A DNA stretch of 64,000 nt from Acholeplasmataceae bacterium. GTDB taxonomy: Bacteria > Bacillota_I > Bacilli_A > Acholeplasmatales > Acholeplasmataceae. The stretch lies in contig RECG01000008.1 in assembly GCA_007692425.1 (NCBI GenBank), forward strand, positions 1 through 64,000. The letters run 5' to 3'. How positions within the stretch are numbered: the stretch's first letter is position 1; every line of letters begins with the position of its first letter. Shown here in pieces: positions 30,450 to 38,940 of this stretch. Both the position numbers and the translations under genes were made by a program. The notes under the pieces were generated by a model. The model had not been told where the DNA came from, searched no databases, and saw only the letters and a program-made list of their open reading frames with translations.

Positions 30450-31358
30450 TTAATCGTCAAAGTGATGAATCAATGACATGTAATGGAGGGCGATCATGCC
30501 CTGCCAATCCTTTTTGGCTTTTTCGAATGCCTCCGGATAGGCATGCCATGACCAGGTCACGGACCAGAGACCGTCCGGTCCTCTTGCCTGCAAGGCTTCC
30601 TTGATTTCTGTGATGATCAAAGGTTTGAATACATCACCCAGTAATCCATCCGGTCTTTGGACGAGATCCGAGGGCTTGGTGACATAGTCCTTGAACCAGG
30701 CGTTCTTGTCCCGACAAACGGTGTTTATCATCTCATGGGTGATGCGCTCGCGCATCTCGTGATAAAAAGGATGGTCGAGGTCAAGGGCGGTCAGATCGTC
30801 AATCATCTGGATGAAACAACGCAGTTCATGACTTTCAATCGGTTGTTGTCCGTGGACCAGACTTTCAAGCGCGTCGGCCAAGACCTTGTTCGCACAATCC
30901 AGCGCCAGCGGATCGGCCACGTGACGGACCAGGAAGCCGGCCAGCGCCGCACTCGGATTGAAATTATCGACGGCATCGTCGTCATGATGCCACCAGGGCG
31001 CATGCGGATGGTCATTATTCGTCCTGATGGTGAAAGGCCAGCGGCGGGTCACCGGATCAAAGGATGATGCCAGATAGGATGCCGTCTTCACCATGACCGG
31101 ATGATGTCGGCCAAGTGCAAGCGTCCGGAGGATGCCGGTCGCCGCCCAGGTCTGGATCGGTGAGGAAAAGGGATTGGTGAAATCCGGTTCGAGTCCATGT
31201 CCGAACCCGCCGTCTTCATTTTGAAACTTGCGCAGTTCGGTCAGAACGTCCTCATCGCCGCCATTTTCAAACGCATGGCGCCACCGCGCCTGCTCAAGTG
31301 GTCTCGCCACCTGTTCGAAGGCCTGTTTGATCTCAAGATATAAGGATTTGTCTTTCAT
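30450..31358 (-). CDS. Prenyltransferase/squalene-oxidase-repeat-like protein
   Basis: FQNEDGGFGHGLEPDF and RPDGLLGD repeat-like motifs. Confidence 0.55.
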   Translation of the reverse strand: MKDKSLYLEIKQAFEQVARPLEQARWRHAFENGGDEDVLTELRKFQNEDGGFGHGLEPDFTNPFSSPIQTWAATGILRTLALGRHHPVMVKTASYLASSFDPVTRRWPFTIRTNNDHPHAPWWHHDDDAVDNFNPSAALAGFLVRHVADPLALDCANKVLADALESLVHGQQPIESHELRCFIQMIDDLTALDLDHPFYHEMRERITHEMINTVCRDKNAWFKDYVTKPSDLVQRPDGLLGDVFKPLIITEIKEALQARGPDGLWSVTWSWHAYPEAFEKAKKDWQGMIALHYMSLIHHFDD

Positions 31359-31370
31359 GGGACCTCCAAT

Positions 31371-31395
31371 AAAAAAAGGCATGTCTTGCATGCCT
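31371..31395 (-). terminator. Terminator of yneF-like gene
   Basis: AGGCATG-TCTTG-CATGCCT with minus-strand T7. Confidence 0.75.
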
Positions 31396-31399
31396 GATT

Positions 31400-31615
31400 T
31401 CATTTATACTGGTTCATCGAAGCCATGATCTGGCGAACCTGCTTCTCAGACGGGGTCCGTCCCATCTGACGCATCATTTCACGAATCATCTTCTCATTGA
31501 CGGGCGGGTTCTTGTCCAAATAGCGTTTGAACCAGGCACGTGCGAGGAAAAAACCGATCAGTGCGCCAATCAGCAGGGCAACAACGGGTATAACAATCTG
31601 GGCCCAGACAGGCAT
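31400..31615 (-). CDS. YneF/UPF0154 family membrane protein
   Basis: LIGALIGFFLARAWFKRYLDKNPPVNEKMIREMMRQMGRTPSEKQVRQIM. Confidence 0.87.
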   Translation of the reverse strand: MPVWAQIVIPVVALLIGALIGFFLARAWFKRYLDKNPPVNEKMIREMMRQMGRTPSEKQVRQIMASMNQYK

Positions 31616-31747
31616 TGTGCATCACTCCTTGCTTTCCCTTCCATTTTACTTGATAAAGGCTGGAATTACAAGTGCCAAGATTCACAGTTTGACAAGTCAG
31701 GCAACTTTCGTTTATACTGGTTGCAGGATAAACCAAGGAGGGTGGTC

Positions 31748-32587
31748 ATGGATCTCATCTTCAGTTTCATCTCCCGCATGATCAGCGCCTTTTTCATTGC
31801 CTATATCATCTATCTGATCGCCGCCAGAAGGCCCAAGGTCCCCATCATCGTGCTGGGCATCTGGACCTTGTTTTCACTCATTGAATGGCTGGGCGTCGCG
31901 CGTCTCGGTCTGGAACCGGCCCGTCTGGTCGTGACTTTCCTGTTGCGTGTCATGCCCAATGTGGCCGCTTTGGTGATTTTTGCCTATGCCACGGGCGCCC
32001 TCCGTCTTGGCAGTCGTGTCAGACGGGCCAGGATGCCACGCATCAGCACGGACGTGAGTACCTTGTACAAAGATCGTCTATGGCTTTTTTCCGCCATCAC
32101 CGGTGGTCTGGTGTCCGCCTTGACAGGCTATCTCTTCATCGAAGGGTTCATGCGCATGGTCATTCTCGTCGTCTCGCTTCTGGTGGTCTTTGTCAGTCTA
32201 TGGCGTCTTTGGGTCATCGCTCGGATCAAAGAAGAAAAGGTGATCGTCTTCGTCGGCCGGCAAAAAGACCGTATTTATGCTTATGACATCGCGTCCGGGA
32301 CGTTTAAAGTGACGATTCGCGATTTCTTCACCAACCAGGACTACATCGTCGATCCGATCGGCGAAGCCTTGATCGAGGAGGGACCCCGCGTCTTTGCCCG
32401 TCATCACCTTTACTGGATCGCCACCGGCGATGCGATTGACATGACGACACAACCGCTCCAGCCGCACGCATCACTGTCATATCAGGACCATCTCGACACC
32501 TTTGAGAAGTATCATTACAAGCTGGTCACCTTCAAAGTCGTCGGGACAGGCCGGGCCGAACTGGTCAAAAGTATCACCATCCGTTAA
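31748..32587 (+). CDS. Hypothetical membrane protein
   Basis: Multi-TM N-terminus; RBS AAGGAGGG upstream of ATG. Confidence 0.75.
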   Translation: MDLIFSFISRMISAFFIAYIIYLIAARRPKVPIIVLGIWTLFSLIEWLGVARLGLEPARLVVTFLLRVMPNVAALVIFAYATGALRLGSRVRRARMPRISTDVSTLYKDRLWLFSAITGGLVSALTGYLFIEGFMRMVILVVSLLVVFVSLWRLWVIARIKEEKVIVFVGRQKDRIYAYDIASGTFKVTIRDFFTNQDYIVDPIGEALIEEGPRVFARHHLYWIATGDAIDMTTQPLQPHASLSYQDHLDTFEKYHYKLVTFKVVGTGRAELVKSITIR

Positions 32588-32589
32588 AA

Positions 32590-32614
32590 AAAACAGGACT
32601 ACAGGTCCTGTTTT
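32590..32614. terminator. Bidirectional terminator overlapping rsmD stop codon
   Basis: AAAACAGGAC-TACAG-GTCCTGTTTT. Confidence 0.75.
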
Positions 32615-33147
32615 CGTTGATAGAGGATGACACGTTTGGAACCGTAATAACGTTCCTTCTTTTTTGTGAAGATGCCCATTTCATCAGGCAAAATGTTTTC
32701 ACGGATCATTTCACAGACAATGATGCCGTCCTTGGCGATAAAAGGTCCCAGTTCAAGCATCACATTCGCGTACACGTTCATTTTATAAGGCGGATCCAGA
32801 AAGACGATGTCGAACAGGTCGTCATCACCGAGTCCGGCCAGAAAGCGCAGGTAATCCTTATGTTGGATGGAAGCCTGTTTCTCCTCACCGAGCATCTTCG
32901 TATTCGCGATGATGGTGCTGACGGCTTCGCGGTCATGGTCGATCATGTAGGCGAAACGCGCCCCGCGGCTCAAAGCCTCAAGACCATACGCACCGTTGCC
33001 GGCGAACAAATCAAGCACGACGCCTGAAACCGTACCGCCGAGCATGTTGAAAACAGCTTCCTTGACCATGTCGGCAGTCGCCCTTGTGGTCTGTTTGCCA
33101 ACCATCATCAAACGTCTGCCTCCGTGCTTGCCACCAACAATCCGCAT
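32599..33147 (-). CDS. rsmD: 16S rRNA (guanine966-N2)-methyltransferase RsmD
   Basis: MRIVGGKHGGRRL, VLDLFAGNGAYGLEALSRGA, FLDPPY. Confidence 0.9.
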   Translation of the reverse strand: MRIVGGKHGGRRLMMVGKQTTRATADMVKEAVFNMLGGTVSGVVLDLFAGNGAYGLEALSRGARFAYMIDHDREAVSTIIANTKMLGEEKQASIQHKDYLRFLAGLGDDDLFDIVFLDPPYKMNVYANVMLELGPFIAKDGIIVCEMIRENILPDEMGIFTKKKERYYGSKRVILYQRKQDL

Positions 33148-33237
33148 GTCCGTCACTCCCTTTATCCATATACGGTGACCAGCCCCGTTTTATTGGTTCT
33201 TTTTCAAGTGATCATCATCAAACAGCACGCCGGCGTG

Positions 33238-34299
33238 CTATCGTTCCAAAATGGCATCCACCGTTTTCCGGTCAAGACGCGCAAGCAAGGCCGACACGAG
33301 CTTAATGGCATGTTCCACATCGTCATGATGGATGATGGCGGTGTGCGAATGCAAATAACGGGTGGGGATGCAAAGCGAGAGTCCGGCTGCACCGGTATGC
33401 GCCAGATGCATGTTGCCCGCATCGGTGCGTCCGACATTGATGAACGCTTCCTGATAAGGGATGTTTTCCGCTTTGGCGGTCTCAATCGCCAGCCGGCGTA
33501 ATGCCTGGTTCGGAATCAGACCGCTGTCATAAAGCAGGATCTGCGGTCCCTTGCCCAGTGACTGCTCGATCGGATCACCGCCCGGCACATCATTGGCGAT
33601 GCCGCTGTCAATGGCAATCGCTATCTCTGGAGCAACGAGATGACTGGTCGTCTTCGCACCGCGCAGACCGACTTCCTCCATGACGGTGAACGTGCCGAAC
33701 AACTGGTTGGGCAGCGCCTTGTCAAGCCGTTTGAGCACTTCGATGACGATTGCACTGCCGATGCGGTTGTCCCAGGCCTTGCCCATCAGGTATTTGCCGT
33801 TGCCGAGCACCTTGAATTCGGTATGCGGCACGACCATTTGTCCGGGCAGGACACCGAGCGCTTCGGCTTCTTCCTTGGAGCCGGCCCCGATGTCAAGATA
33901 CATCTGGTCGATCGGAATCGCTTCCTTGCGCTTGTCCTGGGGGATGATGTGTGGTGGTTTGACACCGGTGACGCCGAAGACGACGCCTGTCGGTGTATGG
34001 ATCTCCCAGACTTGTGCGAGCATGACTTGTGAATACCAGCCGCCAAGCGTCTGGAATTTGACAAAGCCCTCCTTGGTAATCTGGGTGACGAGCAGACCGA
34101 CCTCGTCCATGTGGCCGGCAATCATCACGCGCGGCCCCTTGTCGCCCTTGATGGCGATGACCGATCCGAGATTGTCACGTTCGACCTTGTCTGCATAAGG
34201 TTTGACCTCGTCAACAATGAAACGGGCCACCGCCTTTTCGTTGCCGGGCGTGCCCGGCAGCATCGACAACGTTTTCAACAACTTGTAAGCATCATTCAT
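33238..34299 (-). CDS. M42 family metallopeptidase (glutamyl aminopeptidase-like)
   Basis: AGHMDEVGLLV, KAWDNRIGSAIVIEVL, VMEEVGLRGAKT, GRTDAGN. Confidence 0.88.
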   Translation of the reverse strand: MNDAYKLLKTLSMLPGTPGNEKAVARFIVDEVKPYADKVERDNLGSVIAIKGDKGPRVMIAGHMDEVGLLVTQITKEGFVKFQTLGGWYSQVMLAQVWEIHTPTGVVFGVTGVKPPHIIPQDKRKEAIPIDQMYLDIGAGSKEEAEALGVLPGQMVVPHTEFKVLGNGKYLMGKAWDNRIGSAIVIEVLKRLDKALPNQLFGTFTVMEEVGLRGAKTTSHLVAPEIAIAIDSGIANDVPGGDPIEQSLGKGPQILLYDSGLIPNQALRRLAIETAKAENIPYQEAFINVGRTDAGNMHLAHTGAAGLSLCIPTRYLHSHTAIIHHDDVEHAIKLVSALLARLDRKTVDAILER

Positions 34300-34363
34300 T
34301 GATCATGTCTCCCTGTTTTGGTATGAAAAGCCAACATCTCGATTATAACACAAGATGTGGGCA

Positions 34364-34514
34364 TAAAAAAAGCCTAGAAAGCTGTGAGAACGAGATATGT
34401 TCAAGGTGGGTATTACCTTTTCTACGTTTCGGGATTCCATGGGATTGGCATTCACGCCCACGTAGTTTCAACACCCTAAATAAAACTTTGGGTTCCACGG
34501 CTGCTTCCTAGGTT
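34364..34514 (-). ncRNA. ssrS: Candidate 6S (SsrS-like) RNA, ~150 nt
   Basis: Promoter TTGACA-17-TAAAGT immediately upstream; closing stem CCUAGGAAGC/GCUUUCUAGG followed by U7; large internal bubble and long apical hairpin. Confidence 0.55.
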
Positions 34515-34521
34515 CACATCC

Positions 34522-34550
34522 ACTTTACCACGAAACAAGCCGGATGTCAA
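34522..34550 (-). promoter_or_regulatory. Promoter of the candidate 6S RNA
   Basis: Minus strand TTGACA (34545-34550), 17 nt, TAAAGT (34522-34527). Confidence 0.75.
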
Positions 34551-34555
34551 GCGAT

Positions 34556-34588
34556 AAAGAAAGCGCTTTCTGATGATCAGGAAGCGCT
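34556..34588 (-). terminator. Terminator of upstream membrane-protein gene
   Basis: AGCGCTTCCTG-ATCAT-CAGAAAGCGCT then TTCTTTA on minus strand. Confidence 0.65.
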
Positions 34589-34591
34589 CTC

Positions 34592-34613
34592 TTATAAAAT
34601 ATATATTTTATAA
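34592..34613. repeat. 22-bp perfect AT palindrome
   Basis: TTATAAAATATATATTTTATAA just past the stop of the 34615 gene. Confidence 0.85.
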
Positions 34614-34614
34614 C

Positions 34615-36072
34615 TCAGTAATAGACCGAAATCCGCACGAAACGACCGCGGTGGGTCATCATGTCCAACAAGACTTCCGTGACCTTGGCTTCGATCAGGA
34701 ACTCATCATTCAAGGTCGGCACGTCGACCCTGATGGTTTTCACCTGCTCGCTGCTCATCTCATCAAGCCTTGTCAAGGGGCGTTCCAGGGCAAACGCCTC
34801 CAGTTCCTCCTCGCTTTCAAAATACATGACGAAACTGAGGATGATCTTGCTGTCAATCTCGAGATCGAGCAACAACTGGGCCAGATTCTGGGCCCGGGCG
34901 ATGATATAGCCCGGCCGGTGGAAAAACATCTTTTCATAACGTGTCTTGCCTGGGTCATCGACCAGTTCAAGCGGCACCGCCATCTTGAAGTGTGATTCGA
35001 GCCAGACCTTGAAGCGTTCCGCCCGCCTGGCCTGGTTTTCATGGAAATCGGCATGGAGATGGACCATTTCCTTGCCATAAGCGTAAGCGGTGATGATGAA
35101 ACGGAAATAATTGGCATAGACCAAGATGTCATGCCAATGTTTTTGAAACGTCTCCGGCTTGACCTTGATCTGGTAATGGGCGCACTTCGTATAGGTGTCA
35201 TTGTACACCAATGGCTCGAAGAGCGCATTGGCATGGACTTCCTTCTGCTGGTCGACATCATAATAACGATATGCGTCATACGCGACCCGTTGATAGAACT
35301 TGACGATTTCAAACACGGAAACGACCACGAACATGACCAGGACCGCCAACGCCAGAATGAACTTGAGCGGCGGTTCGACCGCGCTGATCAGCACCAGATG
35401 GATCATGACCGGAAAGAGCCCGATCACAAAGACCCTAAAGGTCGATGAAAAACCTTTCTTGAAAAGGATGAAAGTCAGGATGAACACAATGATCACGAGA
35501 TAAAAGACCATGAAGTTGTCAAGACTGAAATTATTGAGGGAATTTTTGATGTTGTTGATCTGGTTGATGAACAAGAAGACACCCAGCATCAACAACGTCA
35601 AAGTCAAGAGCTGCCGCGTGATCAAATACCACCGCTTGGTATACAACTTCCTGGCCTGCGGCAGATGATAAAAGTTCTTCATTTCCTTGCGGTAGCTGTA
35701 AAACGGCCAATAAGAACCGAAAAGACTGATGCGGATCGGTAAGACATCCTCATCCTTCAAATGGTTTTCAAACCAGGTCTCAAGGACGGCCAGCGGATTG
35801 AGTACGAACAAGAGCGTGCCGATGATGACAAACGGCAACTGGTATCCTTCTGGTAAAAACAACAAAAACAAGGTCGTTGCGACACCATAGATGAGATAGA
35901 CGATCAGTTTTGCCACGCCGCCGAAGACATAGACACCGATATAGACCAAAAGCAAGATTGCCGAAATGGAAAAAATGCCTTGATTCCGGAGTTCGGAAAA
36001 AATCAAGGCGATCGGCAGCAGGATGAACACGAGAATGGTCAGCGAACCGGCGATGGCAATGCGTGTCTTCAT
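34615..36072 (-). CDS. Hypothetical multi-TM membrane protein with C-terminal soluble domain
   Basis: At least eight hydrophobic segments then ~210-aa soluble region. Confidence 0.75.
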   Translation of the reverse strand: MKTRIAIAGSLTILVFILLPIALIFSELRNQGIFSISAILLLVYIGVYVFGGVAKLIVYLIYGVATTLFLLFLPEGYQLPFVIIGTLLFVLNPLAVLETWFENHLKDEDVLPIRISLFGSYWPFYSYRKEMKNFYHLPQARKLYTKRWYLITRQLLTLTLLMLGVFLFINQINNIKNSLNNFSLDNFMVFYLVIIVFILTFILFKKGFSSTFRVFVIGLFPVMIHLVLISAVEPPLKFILALAVLVMFVVVSVFEIVKFYQRVAYDAYRYYDVDQQKEVHANALFEPLVYNDTYTKCAHYQIKVKPETFQKHWHDILVYANYFRFIITAYAYGKEMVHLHADFHENQARRAERFKVWLESHFKMAVPLELVDDPGKTRYEKMFFHRPGYIIARAQNLAQLLLDLEIDSKIILSFVMYFESEEELEAFALERPLTRLDEMSSEQVKTIRVDVPTLNDEFLIEAKVTEVLLDMMTHRGRFVRISVYY

Positions 36073-36097
36073 GAATGGACCTCCACCCCCATTATAC

Positions 36098-36125
36098 AAA
36101 AAAAGAGTGGCGTTTACCACTCTTT
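36098..36125 (-). terminator. Terminator of infC-rpmI-rplT
   Basis: AAAGAGTGG-TAAACG-CCACTCTTT + U-tract on minus strand. Confidence 0.8.
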
Positions 36126-36131
36126 ATGCGA

Positions 36132-36743
36132 TTAATCGAGGTCTTTGAGCGCTTGGACCAGATCGGCCTTGAGCATTTTCGAATACCCTTCGATGTTCTT
36201 TTCAGCCGCCAACGCCTTTAACTCTTTGACGAGCATGGCATCGTAATCGACGGCAGCCTTCTTTTGCGCTTTGGGCTCAGGCTTGGGTTCAACCTTCTTG
36301 TCCACTTTGGGTTCAGCCTTCTCAACCGGCTTTGCCGCTTTCTTCGCAGGTTCCTTGACCTTGACGACCGGCTGCTCGGGCAACTTGCCGTCAAGCGCTT
36401 CCTTGGCAAGGGTGCAGTACGCAGTGAAATCTTCCGGCTGATGTACGGCGATGTCAGCAAGCATCTTGCGGTTGACGCCGACACTGGCCAGTGACAGGCC
36501 GTGGATGAGCGTCGAATATTTCATGCCGTTCAGCTTGGCAGCCGCGTTGATCCGGCTGATCCAGAGCTTGCGGAACTGACGTTTGCGTTGCTTGCGGTCA
36601 CGATAGGCATAAGCCAATGAACGCATGACCTGCTCATGGGCGGTCCGGTACAATGTCCGTTTCGACCCGAAATAACCTTTGGCTAACTTTAAAATCTTCT
36701 TGCGGCGACGTCTTGTGGTGTAACCACCTTTGACTCTTGGCAT
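36132..36743 (-). CDS. rplT: 50S ribosomal protein L20 with C-terminal K/P/E linker and SAP/Rho-N-like domain
   Basis: [28 protein letters not shown]...[18 protein letters not shown]; extra ~85 aa to [30 protein letters not shown]. Confidence 0.92.
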   Translation of the reverse strand: MPRVKGGYTTRRRRKKILKLAKGYFGSKRTLYRTAHEQVMRSLAYAYRDRKQRKRQFRKLWISRINAAAKLNGMKYSTLIHGLSLASVGVNRKMLADIAVHQPEDFTAYCTLAKEALDGKLPEQPVVKVKEPAKKAAKPVEKAEPKVDKKVEPKPEPKAQKKAAVDYDAMLVKELKALAAEKNIEGYSKMLKADLVQALKDLD

Positions 36744-36756
36744 GGTGTCATCCCTC

Positions 36757-36957
36757 CTACAACATGTTCGAAATCAGACTCTTGATGCGCTTCTTGTCAC
36801 TAGGTGACACGTCGGTCTGTTTCCGCATGTTTCGGTTTTGTTTGGTTGTCTTTGATGCAGCGAGGTGGTTGCTGTATGCCTTGCCACGCTTCAGTTTGCC
36901 TGTCGCGGTGACTTTGATACGCTTCTTCAAGCCGCTATGTGTTTTTTGTTTTGGCAT
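36757..36957 (-). CDS. rpmI: 50S ribosomal protein L35
   Basis: [42 protein letters not shown]. Confidence 0.93.
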   Translation of the reverse strand: MPKQKTHSGLKKRIKVTATGKLKRGKAYSNHLAASKTTKQNRNMRKQTDVSPSDKKRIKSLISNML

Positions 36958-36973
36958 GGTTGTTTCCTTCTTT

Positions 36974-37510
36974 CTACTTGGTGGTGCTTGTCTGGGGTAC
37001 AATGATGGCAATCAAATGCCTGCCATCCATTCTGGGCCTTGATTCAACGGTGCCCTTTTCGCCGATCGCGACGATAAAACGTTCCATGACCGTCCGTCCG
37101 ACGTCGATGTGGGTGATCATCCGACCGAAAAAGCGGATCGATAACTTGACCTTGTGACCTTTGTCCAGAAAACGGAAAGCGTGTCTGAGCTTGGTGTCGA
37201 AATCATGCGTGTCGATGGTCGGGCTGAGCCTGATTTCCTTGAGTTCGACGATGTTCTGGTTTTTCTTTTGTTCACGCAGGCGGCGCTGCTGTTCATAGCG
37301 GTACCGGGAGAAATCCATGAACTTCGCGACCATCGGCTTGGATTCGGGTGAAACCACGACGAGATCCAATTCCTTCGCATAGGCAGCATCCAATGCTTCC
37401 TGCCGGGAAATGATGCCCAGTTTGTTGCCGGCATCATCAATGACAAGCAGGTTGACATTGGGAATATCGTCGTTGACCAGTTCGGTTGATCGTTTTTTGT
37501 TTTGCTTAAT
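36974..37510 (-). CDS. infC: Translation initiation factor IF-3, proposed AUU start
   Basis: LLVIDDAGNKLGIISRQEALDAAYAKELDLVVVSPESKPMVAKFMDFSRYRYEQQRR; GGAGGTG upstream of ATT codon at 37510. Confidence 0.9.
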   Translation of the reverse strand: MKQNKKRSTELVNDDIPNVNLLVIDDAGNKLGIISRQEALDAAYAKELDLVVVSPESKPMVAKFMDFSRYRYEQQRRLREQKKNQNIVELKEIRLSPTIDTHDFDTKLRHAFRFLDKGHKVKLSIRFFGRMITHIDVGRTVMERFIVAIGEKGTVESRPRMDGRHLIAIIVPQTSTTK

Positions 37511-37664
37511 CGCATTCACCTCCGTTTCTGGAAAAGATTTGAAGAAAAGAAAATGGGCTGTGAGCAGCCCATGGGTAACGTGATCGTAATCAAACGTGAC
37601 GGTTTGCCCATGAAATGGTTCATCAGGCGAGAGGCAGCTCTTCTTTTCACTAGGATTCAATTCC
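37511..37664 (-). promoter_or_regulatory. infC-rpmI-rplT leader, L20-leader-like attenuator
   Basis: ~154-nt leader with terminator ATGGGCTG-CTCA-CAGCCCAT-TTTCTTTTC (37553-37572) and competing upstream ATGGGC (37606-37611). Confidence 0.6.
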
Positions 37665-37670
37665 GAAGTG

Positions 37671-37699
37671 ATTATACCTTTTCTGCTCTTGTTTGTCAA
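37671..37699 (-). promoter_or_regulatory. infC operon promoter
   Basis: Perfect consensus TTGACA-17-TATAAT on minus strand. Confidence 0.85.
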
Positions 37700-37711
37700 G
37701 CAAATGCGTGA

Positions 37712-38389
37712 TCATAATGGTTCCTGACAACCCTTTTTGATAACAAACAAGTATAAAAGCGCCAGATAAGCCATTTTGATCCACCAATGATGGGTCATCT
37801 GGTGACGTTCCGGGTGATATAAAGGCAAGATGACATACCACCAGGGGTCAAGATCATCGTAGAGGTTGATCATGACCACCTGCAGCAAGCCCAGCAGCAA
37901 GGCCAGTGCCCGGCTCTTGTTTCGTACCACATACAAGATGAAGCCGAGCAGGATCATTCCGTCAAGCAGATGTTCAGCCATTTGCGGTATATCTGCATAA
38001 GGCGGGACATAACCCGGCCACAACAAGACGGGAAGATAAAGGTAGAGAAGGGTGAACAAGACCATCGTCCAGGTCAGCATGCCCGTGAAAAAGATGATCT
38101 TGCCGAGGATGACCCGGCCTCTGCCCAGATAGGCATGAAGCGGCTTGACGAAACGCATGTCATGCTCGAAGGCAAGCATCACGACCACGAATGGAAAGAC
38201 CAGGCTTGCCAGCCTTGGCAACAAGAGACGCCAACGCAAGGTGGCGGCGTCGACAAAGAGCCAGGTCTCAAGGGCGGACGGGTCCGGCCAGGCCAGTACG
38301 ACCATGGCAAAAAGGCAGGCCACGACCAACCAGACAAAGAGCGGACGTGAGCGCCCCTTGATGTAGTGGACATATAAGAACCAAATCAT
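37712..38389 (-). CDS. Putative ABC transporter permease-like membrane protein
   Basis: Multi-TM, 4-nt overlap with upstream ABC ATPase gene. Confidence 0.6.
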   Translation of the reverse strand: MIWFLYVHYIKGRSRPLFVWLVVACLFAMVVLAWPDPSALETWLFVDAATLRWRLLLPRLASLVFPFVVVMLAFEHDMRFVKPLHAYLGRGRVILGKIIFFTGMLTWTMVLFTLLYLYLPVLLWPGYVPPYADIPQMAEHLLDGMILLGFILYVVRNKSRALALLLGLLQVVMINLYDDLDPWWYVILPLYHPERHQMTHHWWIKMAYLALLYLFVIKKGCQEPL

Positions 38390-38940
38390 AAGACAAGGTG
38401 TTCATCGGCCAACGACAAAAAGAACTTGGGCTGATGGGTCGCCACCACGAGCGCAAGACCGGCCGCCTTCTTCTCGGCCAGCACCCGTTTGACGACATGA
38501 CGGCTTTTGACATCAAGACCGGACAACGGTTCATCCAAAATGACCAGGTCCGGCCCCCCCATGAACGTCGAGACCAGCGCCAGTTTCTGCTGGTTGCCCT
38601 TCGACAAGGCATGGATGCTTTTAAAAAGCGGAATCTCGAAGGCATGGATCAACGTTTCGTCCACCGTCGTCTTCTTCAACCTGGCCAACGTCTCTATATA
38701 GGTCTGGACGTTGATGAATCGTGGCAACATGATCTGCTCGGGCAGATAACCGATCTTGACACCATGACCCGTCCGGCTGCCATGATCTGGACGGACATAT
38801 CCCAACAACAACCTGATCAAGGTCGTCTTGCCTTGTCCGTTCGCGCCGGAAACAAGAATGAAGCGGTGCCGCTCGACCGCGACATTGAAGCGCGCCGGCA
38901 CATAGTGTTTGCCGGCTTCTTTCAGTTCAAGCAAGGGCAT
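38386..38940 (-). CDS. ABC transporter ATP-binding protein
   Basis: SGANGQGKTTLIRLLLG, ALSKGNQQKLALVS, LVILDEPLSGLD. Confidence 0.87.
   Translation of the reverse strand: MPLLELKEAGKHYVPARFNVAVERHRFILVSGANGQGKTTLIRLLLGYVRPDHGSRTGHGVKIGYLPEQIMLPRFINVQTYIETLARLKKTTVDETLIHAFEIPLFKSIHALSKGNQQKLALVSTFMGGPDLVILDEPLSGLDVKSRHVVKRVLAEKKAAGLALVVATHQPKFFLSLADEHLVL

Noticed and set aside
34364-34514. Signal recognition particle RNA, suggested by GGAAGCAGCC
   Set aside because: The partner strand of the SRP helix 8 motif is missing and the global fold is a closing stem with large bubble, closer to 6S RNA.
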